From Phallusia mammillata (Eukaryota > Chordata > Ascidiacea > Phlebobranchia > Ascidiidae): a stretch of DNA of 64,000 nt. Each line of letters begins with the position of its first letter. Position 1 is the stretch's first letter. Positions 1 through 11,300 of this stretch are shown here, one piece after another. Under the pieces are notes generated by a model. It saw nothing but the letters and a program-made list of their open reading frames with translations. It searched no databases and was not told the DNA's origin. The stretch lies in NCBI GenBank assembly GCA_003260075.1, contig QLIY01000048.1, positions 62,001 through 126,000 on the forward strand, written 5' to 3'. The position numbers and the translations under genes are program-made.

Positions 1-21
1 GAAAAAGTTTGGGAACCACTG
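1..21. mobile_element. Right end of a hAT-type MITE
   Basis: The window opens inside a repeat that ends with TTTGGGAACCACTG. This is the terminal inverted repeat also seen at the right end of the element at 42388-42630. The next eight bases, GTATAAAC, would be its target-site duplication, but the left end lies outside the window, so the duplication cannot be tested. Confidence 0.6.
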
Positions 22-162
22 GTATAAACGCTTCTGATTTCATTAGCAATACACAAATAATGGTTTACCCCAAATCCCCCTGTAAAATAAATAGAAACAT
101 GTTTTTGACAATTACGTGATCTAGCAAACGATGCCGGTAAAACTTTTTATATTTATCAACAG

Positions 163-1537
163 ATGAAAAAGCTTTCCATATCAGGCAACACAATTGGAGA
201 TATTGGAACCAGTTTTATTGCTGAATGTCTTCATTGCATTGAAGACTTGGAACTCGTGGATTGTGGAGTCGAGGTGAACGGAACCCAGGATCTAACTGCA
301 AAGATACTCGAACTTCCAGTACCGGTAAGTGTACTTGATACCTTTTTTTCCGTTTAAATGGTCTACTCGAGTTTAGTTTAATACGCTTGGTGAATACAAA
401 ACTGATTGTTTTCATAAAGGACATTACGCAGGACATGAACAGTAGCTTAATCCAGAACCCTTCAGGCATGAAAGAACGTTTCAACATCGCTGTTGGATAT
501 TTAACTGATCAGGCGATAAATTGTTATGTAGCCGTTGTAGCTGCAGCGAGTTTGGTCAAGACTCACCAATTCTCCATTTTTTGCTTTACGTGTTTCGACT
601 ACTAGGTGATTGTGTGAGTGCAAATATGTTACAATGCTTTGTGTTACCAAACGCACTTAACTCAATTCAGTGTGCAAAAGCAGCAAGTAGGTTACTTGAC
701 ATACAATCCAGTGGTAAACTTGCTGCGTGCCATAGTTTTGTGCATGTTTCGCTTGGTACACCAAAACGGTTACCCAGCAGCCGCAAATATCTGCCAAACG
801 TTACACATTACATAACGCAAAAAGTGAAAGCATAATTGGTGATTTAAATTGAAAAGCGATGCACCTACATCGCATTATGAATCGTTTTATCATTAAAGCT
901 CATTGTGAGTTTTAGCATCTTTTTGTTTAGCTGAAGCGACTTGATCTTTCATGGAACCATTTGACGGACACAGGAGCGACTGTTCTTGCCTCTTGCGTTC
1001 ATAAAATCAGAAAACTCGAAGTTGCAAGTTGTGGGTTTACTTCTGTCGGGAGAAACGTGATTAAACGCAGACTTCGAAGTCTCAACCTGCAGGTACAATG
1101 ACATATCAGCTTAAAGTCCTCGTAAAGTGAAATGGTGATAAAACATAATGTGTTTGCACATCCGGGGTTGCATACTTTATTGCTATTGTACTTTGCACCG
1201 GGTTATATAGTCAGATGTCATGTGAATGTTGTAATTGATTTGTTAACAATTTCTAGGACAACTGTCAATTTTTTTGAGACCCAAAGGTTTTTTTCTAAAT
1301 TTTATGCAATTTTTAGGCACGCTTTGTTGCCAAACATATTGTGATTTTTGTTACATTAAAACAATAAGTAAGCTATAATAATGTCATTCTTGCTACCAAT
1401 AATTCCATGCACTTCTTATTGTAGATTGATGCATGTAATTTAATACTGATTTGTTTTTTGTTTAGATTTTTCGTGTGGTGTTTGAGAAAAGTGCTTCCGA
1501 ATTGACATCGAGTGAAGAAGACGATTCGGACATTTAA
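163..1537 (+). CDS. Leucine-rich repeat protein, 3' end of gene
   Basis: Three exons join in phase 0: 163-324, 931-1092 and 1466-1537 (stop TAA 1535-1537). The first two are both 162 nt, or 54 residues, and each encodes a ribonuclease-inhibitor-type LRR unit. Diagnostic pieces are KLSISGNTIGDIGTSFIAEC in the first and LKRLDLSWNHLTDTGATVLA in the second, each followed by a cysteine at the B-repeat position. The last exon adds a short acidic tail, SSEEDDSDI. Such repeats form a curved protein-binding surface and occur in NLR receptors and ribonuclease-inhibitor-like proteins; the partner is unknown here. The ATG at 163 directly follows an acceptor (TATTTATCAACAG) and is probably an internal methionine, so upstream exons should lie to the left of the window. 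Whether an NTPase or death-fold domain precedes the repeats cannot be seen. Confidence 0.7.
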
Positions 1538-1728
1538 AGAAGGAAATCATGTCTACATTGAGTGCGATGTTACATAGACTTCTGTACTTGATCGAAAAAG
1601 CTCAATGATTTTCTTGATTGTTTCCACGTTAAAACATCAACACCAGAAACTATAACGTTGTAAAACCGTGAATATTTTTTTCTGTTTTCTGAAAAATCTT
1701 TATTCGCAACATTATTTTCTATTTAAAA

Positions 1729-1745
1729 ATATATATATATATATA
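1729..1745. repeat. (AT)n microsatellite
   Basis: About eight AT units in the 3' flank of the LRR gene. Confidence 0.8.
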
Positions 1746-2512
1746 CATTTTCTAATATAACCCAGTCGGCATTAGAAATACAAGTAATTCGTGAATAATT
1801 AAATCCCAAAACACCTTATAATAACCATTATAACCGAGCTGCACAAAACAAAAAAATGTTGTTTTGCTGGGCTTGTGGCTAGTATACCAGTGAAATTATA
1901 TTATAAATTTTACATGGTCAATTTGGAAAACATTATAGGCATCAATTTTACGCAATAAAAAGTTTGAACATCACTAAAAAGCATACGCCAGGAAACTGGA
2001 TGATATCGCTTTTCTTAGTGGTGCAAAGACCTAAATATGAAACGCTATTTCAGAGCGGGTCAGATTTCTTCTTCTGCATTTCACTTTTTATTTTTTTGTG
2101 TTTATCTGTGATATTTACAATACTGTGTGTGTAAAAGTTCAACATGCAATTCAACCAGCGTATACGGTTTCAAATATCCGTTTTTTGTGATATCCAAGAC
2201 TATAATGTCAGCAAATGAGTTGTTCACCGCGCCGTAATTGTCTGACGAAATATTTAACCCCAGTGCTGCTGCATTGAATGTCACCCCAGATTGTAATCTC
2301 AGATAAGGTCAGCCTTTAACTCTGGGTTTATCGTAAGATGCAAATGATCTGACGATATCCTTGCGAAACTGGTTTATCTATACTGGTCAAACAAGGGTTT
2401 TGGTATAAATTCTCCCTTAAGTTATGCCACAGCCCCTAGTTGCTACTTTTCAGGGCGTAAAGAGGTTTCTAAACTTCTCTCGCTTCAAAATTGGGTAAAA
2501 TACGCTCGATTC

Positions 2513-2708
2513 TCGAACTAATTCATTATATAGACCTTAATGTTTGAAAACGTATAAGGCCTAGTTAATTTTTTTGTCCAGTATAGGGAAGTTGTAAACA
2601 ATAAGGGGGGGGGGATCGAACTAATTCATTATATATAGACCTTAATGTTTGAAAACGTATGAGGCCTAGTTAATTTTTTTGTCCAGTATAGGGAAGTTGT
2701 AAACAATA
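2513..2708. repeat. Allelic overlap around a 10-G gap placeholder
   Basis: The sequence 2513-2604 repeats at 2615-2708 with a few differences (TATATAG versus TATATATAG, ATAAGGCC versus ATGAGGCC). The copies are separated by exactly 10 G at 2605-2614. Best read as two overlapping allelic contig ends rather than a genomic duplication. Confidence 0.75.
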
Positions 2709-2750
2709 AAGCAATTTAGGTTTTTGTCGTTAACAGCTACGTTTACAAAG

Positions 2751-3820
2751 ATGAAAGTTTTGGTTCAAATCATAGCTCTTCTCAGTGTGTGCGGTTTTGC
2801 TTTTGGACAAGGTAAGGCAATCAACCAAATGGTTGACGCAAAAGATGACTCAAGAGATATGTTAAAATCCAGTTATCTAATTTACTTAATGTAAGCTTCG
2901 GATTGTAAAAATTTAAATCTCTGAATTTACATTTATTGTAAAAACTTAAATCTCTGAATTTACATTATTGCCTTACCCACAATAACAGTTTAAAACGTTT
3001 AAACTTGTTGTTACAACAGATACCGTGGAACGATGTTTGGAAGGTTCTTCCTCTAACGGAGTGGGAAATTTCACCGTGGCACCGTGCGATCTCTCGTCCA
3101 ATGTGACTAAACTAGATTACCTTATTCTATTTGACTTACAAACTTGCATAGCCTATTGTAGCTTAAACGTTGTCGTGTAAAAAATTTTACTGTGTAGTGT
3201 CACGTAATTATAAGTATCTAAAAATAAAAAAACAGCTTTTGAATCCAAATTATTTTCTATTAAAACATTATTCAGCCTACCTAAACAACTTTGTACTTTC
3301 CAGCGCTATTCCTGTGAAACACGCATTGCTGTGAACGGCGAGAACATGTACATCGAAAGAAAATGCAAGCAGAGGATGGCTTGCCTCAATAATCAGCGAA
3401 ACAACAGAAATCAGTGCTACTCTCAAGATGCCATGAGCAAACGGGTAACTTACAAAAAATATGAAGATTTTACTTGTGTGCACCTCAAGTCTTTTGAACT
3501 CTTTTTAACAAGCAACAAGTGTTTAAGAAAAAAGTCATTGCGAGATGGAACAATGGGCCTTACATTAGATTCCTTAGTATTTCGAATGTCTTACTTTTGC
3601 GTTACAGGTTCGTGTTTGCTACTTCTGTTGCGATGGGGGGGGGGGTCCTTAGTATTTCGAACGTCTTACTTTTGCGTTACAGGTTCGTGTTTGCTACTTC
3701 TGTTGCGATGAGGATGTGTGCAACGACTTTGACACAATTATTCCTTCGGCGTCCCCCACCGTCCCAACTCCGGACCCGATTCAAATCGACGACCTGGAAG
3801 ACGATGAATTTGATGTGTAA
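2751..3820 (+). CDS. Secreted Ly6/uPAR (three-finger) domain protein
   Basis: Four exons: 2751-2811, 3020-3102, 3304-3444 and 3683-3820 (stop TAA 3818-3820), giving about 140 residues in one continuous frame. The N-terminus MKVLVQIIALLSVCGFAFGQ is a clear signal peptide. The mature part has ten cysteines in LU order and ends with CYFCCDEDVCND, the C-C-x4-C-N signature of the Ly6/uPAR three-finger fold, then an acidic tail with no GPI-type hydrophobic end, so secretion is predicted. LU proteins act as receptor ligands or modulators; the target is unknown. The exon 2 donor (AAT|GTGACT) is weak and was chosen because it restores both phase and the tenth cysteine. The start of exon 4 appears twice (3609 and 3683) because of an allelic overlap; the second copy is complete. 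Confidence 0.72.
2902..2966. repeat. Two-unit 33-bp tandem repeat in the first intron of the Ly6 gene
   Basis: ATTGTAAAAA followed by TTAAATCTCTGAATTTACAT occurs at 2902 and again at 2935 with about one mismatch. No poly-G separates the copies, so unlike most duplications here this looks like a true local duplication. Confidence 0.7.
3570..3710. repeat. Allelic overlap at exon 4 of the Ly6 gene
   Basis: 3570-3634 repeats at 3646-3710 across an 11-G run (3635-3645, one G probably templated). The duplicated piece includes the acceptor and first codons of exon 4. Without recognising this, an annotator would call a duplicated exon. Confidence 0.75.
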
Positions 3821-4425
3821 ATTTATTATCCGTCTCGAATTTGTGCAAATGATTAATGTTACTAAAATGTACAAATAAATCGACTTTGTGTAGATTGATC
3901 ACAAAATAAAACAAAAAACTCTGCACTTTTGTAAATGACAATAAAGCAGTAAACGTTTCCCGGGGTTTTCTTTATCAACACCAAAAATGAGTGGATGGGT
4001 GGCGGTTTTTCATATCAATACTTTTGATTTAAGAAGTCGCACTGCAAAACTTGCCACGTCTCTGTGCTGGAAGCGAAGTTTCTGATATTACTGATTTATT
4101 CGTTTTCAATGCTATTTAAGTTTTACTGTGCTTCGTTTACATATCAGTAGAAATAAAGTTAGGCCCTGGTTTTCTGACAAGTCACCCAGCTAACAATTAG
4201 ACGGTCATATAACGTTATTTTTGGAGTCCGTAAAGTTACATTTACGTATTCATAAAATGTAAGTTTGATGTTTGAGTTTCCGGGGAAAAAATCAAACAAA
4301 AAACGTTAACAATATATTTGATTTCTATGTTGGGCGGCAAAATCAATGTTTACAAACAATGTGTGGAAAAGTTTTGCGGTGTCTCGAAAAACGTTTACAA
4401 TGTCGTAGGTTTATAAAAGCTGAAC
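3821..4425. other. Ly6 3' UTR and spacer before ZGRF1
   Basis: An AATAAA signal lies at 3874-3879, about 55 nt after the Ly6 stop. The rest is unique AT-rich sequence that must contain the ZGRF1 promoter and 5' UTR. I see no TATA box or other clear element. Confidence 0.5.
3874..3879 (+). terminator. Polyadenylation signal of the Ly6-like gene
   Basis: AATAAA about 55 nt after the stop codon, in an AT-rich 3' flank. Confidence 0.6.
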
Positions 4426-5396
4426 ATGAAGCGGAAGTTTAAGGTAAATTTTCTGGATATTTTATACTTTACCTTGAAAACTATTTTTTTCCTATGAAAG
4501 GCAAAATCAAACACTGTTTTATTTATTTCAAAATTTGATTTTTGGCTACCTCTTTGCAAAGGGGGGGGGGGGGTGGATATTTTATACTTTACCTTGAAAA
4601 CTATTTTTTTCGTATGAAAGGCAAAATCAAACACTTGTTTTATTTATTTCAAAATTTGATTTTTGGCTACCTCTTTGCAAAGGTTTTATACACGCATCAA
4701 AAGACAAAGAAGCAAAAAGTTTGGCAGGATGGCTGGTTAACGTTGTCTTTGGATGCAAAACGAGGTTTTCTCAGTACAGAAGATAAGAGACAAATTTCAA
4801 CTGTCTATTTGGAAAAGAAAGAGGTACATTTCTACATGTATCATGTATTGGATGTATTAACTGTTTGCATGCTTTTAACGACACATCTGAGTAACTACTC
4901 CTTGACTATCATTTGATTCCTATTATTAAATGAATAATTTTGTGTGTTTGCTCTCCTTAAATTCTTAAATGACCAGCCTTGTCCCACTATCCAATAAAAT
5001 GACAAGCCATATCATTTTGCCTTTCGCCAGTTACCTGCATTGTGTGATACATAAACAATATGCATCTGCAAATAAATATAATGATGATCAAGATTAACAT
5101 GAACACAGTATAGTAAACATTGGTTCAACCGGACTGTCCAGATTTGGCAGAGATCCAGGTTTTTTTTTCGAATAAAGCGAAGATCTGGATTAACTGAATC
5201 CGGTTTATTTGAAGTTTACTGCATCTAGTTTCTTGTTACAAAAGCAAATGTCTTGTTTGCTATCTGTGGGTTTATCAAGGTTGAATCTGGAGTGGATTTG
5301 GAAAGCGACAGATACTTGATACAAGTAGAAGAGGAAATATCTCAAGGTGACATAACTTGCAACTCCTCTCAATCAAGTCAGCCATCTACACCAAAG
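4426..5396 (+). CDS. ZGRF1: ZGRF1 exons 1-3: N-terminal domain (DUF2439 type)
   Basis: Exon 1 is only 18 nt (MKRKFK). Exon 2 carries YTHQKTKKQKVWQDGWL and exon 3 carries VDLESDRYLIQVEE, both typical of the ZGRF1 N-terminal domain, so the order and spacing fit the family. Intron 1 contains an allelic overlap, 4446-4560 against 4574-4682, split by a 13-G run at 4561-4573. The phase-0 donor AAG|GTAAAT and acceptor TTTGCAAAG fix the start, and no other nearby ATG joins in frame. Confidence 0.82.
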
Positions 5397-8300
5397 GTGA
5401 CTGTCTAAGTTTGTTTAGCTTTAATTAAATGTCAATGGCAAATTACTAAACAATAAATGCATTTAGTCTGTCTCGTATTTGTTGTAATGTTGGAGTGGTA
5501 TTTTGGTCATTGGCTGTTTTTTTGAGCTAACTAGTTTTACGGTTTAACATAGGTTTGTAACAATTGTCTTTTCGAAAAATTAAATGAAATTGTTTTTTTT
5601 TTGCATTTGTCTTTTCTTTTTGTTTAAACAGGCTGCAGCGAAGCCAGTTTCCAAAAGTGTTTTAGCAACTCCCCCAAATGATGCAGCATTTAAAAGCAGC
5701 CAACCCTTAAAAAAGAAATTTAACATTCCAAGAAGAACTTTACCTAAACAGCCTGTGGTGCCAGTAGTTCAAGAAAAAGAAATGGACACTGTCCAGGTAA
5801 TATATGTATACGTTTATACTTGCCATTTTCAATATATTACCGTTACGATATATTTCAATATATTCAGCTATCACATACAAAAGTTTATCTGCAAAAAAAA
5901 ATAATATCTGGCAGAAACCAATTTGTTTAAAAATTAGCGAGTGTTTTCGTTTTGAACTCTTATTGTTTTGAACTGTACTGTAGATTGGGGGGGGGGTGTT
6001 TATACTGGTCATTTTCAATATATTACCGTTACGATATATTTTAATATATTCAACTATCACATACAAAAGTTTATCTGCAAAAAAAATATATCTGGCAGAA
6101 ACCAATTTGTTTAAAAATTAGCTTTTCTGAGTGTTTTCGTTTTGAACTCTTATTGTTTTGAACTGTACTGTAGATTGTTTGATAAATAGGCTTTGTATTG
6201 TATGACTTATTTTATTCTTTGAGATGTGACACTGTACTAGTCAGTACAAAACACTTTTTGAAAGTGATTTTATTTTACATTGGCTCATGTTATGCTAAAC
6301 TTCATACATTTTTTTAAGGATCTTTCCCAAAATGAAACAGGTGTCAGCATTTGGAGTGAAATCAAACCTAAAAGTTCTGTCCCACAATCACAAAACAGGT
6401 ATATACTTACAAGTATCTACTATTGTGCCTTTTGCAAGCTAGGTCAAACAAAACATGTTCATTTTAATGTAAATTTCAATGTAAGTACAAATAAACATTT
6501 ATTTTTCGCTGACCTTGTGTCTGTATCATATGATAGGGAGTATAGAAGTTGTAGATTTTAAGACTGTGATACTCTTTCGTAGGATGAATTCAACTGCTCT
6601 AGGAACAGTTCCAGATTCCACCCCAACATATCGGGGAACACAAGATCTCCTGAATCTTTTAAGCGGTTCTGCTATATCTGAACAGGTACATGACATTTCC
6701 ATGTGCTAATACCAAAATGTATTCAATTTTTTGACAGGTGGACATGCTAATTATTATACATTGTAAGACAACTACTTTACAGGGCAATGCACTTTTTTCA
6801 ACTTGTTTATTTTTGTAAAGACTTTGTTGACCTATGAATTGTGTTTTAAATCAGAAAACTGAGGAAAAGATTCCACAAGGTAATCAACAAGATTCATCAT
6901 CTGCCCCATCCTTCGAATATGCAAGGTAAGACTTGTACAAAAATATACATCGGATTGAAGAAATATTACTTAAATAAATAACTTTAGAATGGTGTATTTC
7001 CAATTCTTTGCTTGATGTGTTTTGTATTGAGCAACATGCTTGTATGATGGCATAAGCTATTGCCTAAACTACTTAATGTTGGCAGAAACAATCAGTATAT
7101 ATGCCAGTTGCTTATCAGAATAGGGTAGTGTGTGTATGTGAGGAATTAAGCCTTTGCGCTGAGAACAAAAGTCTATTAAGTTCAGTCACGCTTCCAATAG
7201 CATGAGCTATTCTGCTTTCATTGTTGCATGCGCCAACCCTGCCACATGATTTTATATCATGGTGATTGTTGTGTTTTTATGGCTGCCCTGCTCCATTGGT
7301 CACCTGCAAAATGGAAACATGTGAAACTACACATGGGATTAAAAGCTTGTTTTCCATTTTGCAGGTTGCCAGCTGAGATGTGCAGTTGCGAGGAAAGTGA
7401 AGAAAAGTGTTTTATAGAATCACAGTCATTACCAAGTAGTTTGAATGAAGAGACAGTATCCAGTAGTTTTACCCTCTCAATGCCAAACTTAAGTGCAAAA
7501 AACAAAGATAGTCGAACAGAAAGCAATATCCAATTAGAAATTGCACAAGAAAATGTTGATGATCCATTAGAAACTAAATTAGGAACTGAAAGTAATGATA
7601 AATCACAGCTTAAAACACTGCCAGACATATTTATTGCTGAATCATCACAAAATCTAGATAAAGTTGACACTGATGTTCTCCATTGTTTGAATGAGCTTGT
7701 TGCTCAGGTTGAAGCTTCCTTAGAGAGGAAGGTAACTTTTAGTGATGTGCCTGATATAAAGCAAAGAATCGCAAAGAAAGTAAATGACAATGGTGTTGGA
7801 TTATGTAAAGTCAGTGTCTTAATACAAGCAGAACAAGAAACGTATCAGGAGTCATCTAAAGAGTGTAATGCAGCAAATGTTGACCTTTCTGAGAGTGTTG
7901 TTTCTGGTTTGAATAACTTTGTTAAAGATTTAAAAACAGAAGTGAAACAAAATGAAGATGGTCAGAAAGTAAAGGAATTTGCCTTTATTCACAATCAAAG
8001 TATTGAATCTAGTTCAAAAGCAGAGAATGAAATGAGTAATGCAAAGATTTCTACGGATGCGGACAGAGAAGCTGTTGTCACAAAAGATACAACAGATAGA
8101 AAAATAGAAAAGGCAGACACAACTGAACCCTTAATAAATGATCACTTAGGTGTTGCTGTGACAAAGTGTGATTCTAGTGTTATTACTGAAATAAGTAATA
8201 CTGTTGGGGGGGGGGGCCCCTCAATGCCAAGCTTAAGTGCAAAAAACAAAGATAGTCGAACAGAAAGCAATACCCAATTAGAAATTGCACAAGAAAATGT

Positions 8301-11300
8301 TGATGATCCATTAGAAACTAAGGGGGGGGGGCAACGTAAAGTCAGTGTCTTATTACAAGCAGAACAAGAAACGTATCAGGAGTCATCTAAAGAGTGTAAT
8401 GCAGCAAATGTTGACCTTTCTGAGAGTGTTGTTTCTGGTTTGAATAACTTTGTTAAAGATTTAAAAACAGAAGTGAAACAAAATGAAGATGGTCAGAAAG
8501 TAAAGGAAGTTGCCTTTATTCACAATCAAACTATTGAGTCTAGTTTAAAAGCAGTGAATGAAATGAGTGATGCAAAGATTTCTCCGGATGCTGACCGAGA
8601 AGCTGCTGTCACAAAAGATACAACAGATAGAAAAATAGAAAAGGCATACACAACTGAACCCTTAATAAATGATCACTTAAGTGTTGCAGTGACAAAGTGT
8701 GATTCTAGTGTTATTACTGAAATAAGTAATACTGTTGCAGAAACTGAGGCAGGTATTTATATTACAATGCACAGTACAAAAGTTGAAGGAACGATGGATG
8801 ATAGTTGCACTGTCAAGTCAAAAAATGATTTAGAATATGTGGATTCATTGTCAGCCAAAGATATTCTGTTGGATGTCAACTTGCATCAGCCTGAGTTGGC
8901 CTTAGATAATTGTGGACAAGATGAATTTGAGTTCGATTTGCCTGATTTTGATATCGGTGAAAACGATTTTCTATCAGTAGACCCCTATTTCTCTCAAAGC
9001 AAACCCACAAATGAATCATTAGCTGGAAACAGTGTGAGGGTATTAGATAACCAAAGTAGGATAGAAAATTCCTCAGCTACTTTATCACAAGCAGAAATAC
9101 AAGGGTCCCACCATGAAGAAAAGTATGGCACAAAAAACAAATCCGCACATTGTGAAAATTTTTCACAGCCTGATCGACAAACTGATCTTGGAGAAAACCT
9201 TCTGCCTGATGGCAATACTTGTGAGAAATTGAATAATACTGAAGTAGTTCTACCAAGTTCAATGTCCAACCAAATATGTGATGACATTTTTAGTTTTTCA
9301 CCTTTAAGGAGTTCCCAACTAATTGATGCTTCACTTGATATTCTTGAATCCAATCAAAGTAGTTTAGTACCTGGAGTATCATCACTGTCAGCAAATTCCA
9401 AATCTACTGATCAGACAGTTCCATCATTGATTGATGTTTTCAATGGTGATGAAGATTTCTTATTGATGCAGTCTTGCAATGAATTACTGATGAAATCAGA
9501 ACAAATGTACAAGAATGATTATGACAAGGAAGGCCTGCAAATTGGTCTAAACGACAATGCTCAAAGCAGCTCAATAAATATACGTGAATGTTTAAATAAA
9601 ACTGAACACAAAAATTGTAAGCATACAGAAACCAGCAGTCCTACTAGTGGAAAAAGCGAATGTAACCATGAAAACAATGCTTTTGATGACAAGTTACTTG
9701 GTTCCAATGAAGAAACCAATGTAGTACATGCACATTCAAGCACAGAAACTGAATGCTGTTTTAGCAAAATGGATGAATCAACTATTGGAATGGTAGACGA
9801 TGCAAAAAATGATTTAGTTTGTGACAGGTTTGTAACTAACCACAAAGATGCAGATGATTGCTTGTTGCTAAATATGGATGACTTTGCTGCAAATGAAGAC
9901 CAACTGTTGATTGCAGAATGTGAAAAGTTGGGGGGGGGGGGCTTGGTTATAACGAAGAAACCAATGCAGTACATGCACATTCAAGCACAGAAACTGAATG
10001 CTGTTTTAGCAAAAAGGATGAATCAATTATTGGAATGGTAGACGATGCAAAAAATGATTTAGTTTATGACAGGTGTGTAATTAACCACAAAGATGCAGAT
10101 GATTGTTTTTTGCTAAATATGGATGATTTTGCTGCAAATGAAGACCAACTGTTGATTGCAGAATGTGAAAAGTTGATTAAACAGACAAGTGAAACATTAT
10201 CAGAAAAAAATATTAAAAGCAGCACAAGTTTTCAACCTGTGTGTTCTACATCTAGTGGTGCTAGAGTTGATAAACGGTTAAAATTACCTGAACTGTATAA
10301 CGGGGATGGAAAAGTTTTCGATGCAGCAGAATATTTTACCACACAAGACAGTTTAAGAGTCAGAAGTCCAGATGTGATGTTTCCTGCAGGCAATAACTCT
10401 ACCCAAGATGACATTCAGACAAGTTGCTTCTTGTCTGATAAAAATAAGTTTGGCACTCAAACACACCAACATCACAGTAGCAGCAGCAGAACAGCAATAA
10501 AATTACCTTCCAAAAGCATGGGTCGCCCTCAAATACCCAAAAGAATGCAAAATATGTGTATCAGTAAAGATAACACAGGGCAGTCTTCATATTTCGACAG
10601 TAAGAAATTTACAAATACAGTTCAAGCAGCAGAAGAAGCTGCCTTCAAATCAATGGGTCTGGTTAGTGACGTTGCAACTCCAAGTAGCACATCAATAACA
10701 TCATCTCCTTTAACTACAGCTACCCGTACAAAATGCTATGCAATGTCTGAAATTTGTGATGGGTTGAAGAAAACCTTTGACCAGCACCAAAAGATGATTT
10801 ATAGTAGTCCATTTTTGAGGCAAGTCCATGGGCAAACTTTGCATACCAAACACCATTGCATATCCCAACGAGCCAAAAGTCCTGTTCGTCAAGGACAAAC
10901 TAGTGTACAATCTCCATTAAAACATTCACATTTTGGTATGGATGCTAAAAGGCAAACTGGGGGGGGGGGACAAACTTTGCATACCAAACACCATTGCATA
11001 TCCCAACGAGCCAAAATTCCTGTTCGTCAAGGACAAACTAGTGTACGACCTCCATTAAAACATTCACATTTTGGTATGGATGCTAAAAGGCAAACTGACA
11101 ATATGTTGTATAATCACAATTCATTAGAAGATGAATCAATCTTTCCTAAGAGATGCTGTCATAATTTCTTGTATGAAGACCTTGATCCTTTTTGTTTTAA
11201 TGCTTACAAAATTGATCACAAAAGCAAAGAATCTAGTCCTGTTCCAAAAAGACAGAAGTCTGTGTTTTGGAATGAACATTACTCCCAAACACAAGATATG

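Larger units (their letters stand above)
1538..2750. other. Intergenic region with (AT)n tract and a weak minus-strand ORF
   Basis: Holds an (AT)n tract at 1729-1745, a gap-flanked allelic duplication at 2513-2708, and a minus-strand open stretch at 2102-2284 (about 60 codons without an ATG, starting at GTG). That stretch reads protein-like (NISSDNYGAVNNSFADII) and could be a last exon. I found no partner exon or convincing acceptor, so I do not call a gene. Confidence 0.4.

Noticed and set aside
2102..2284. Minus-strand 60-codon frame
   Set aside because: No ATG, no convincing acceptor and no partner exon. Protein-like composition alone is not enough.
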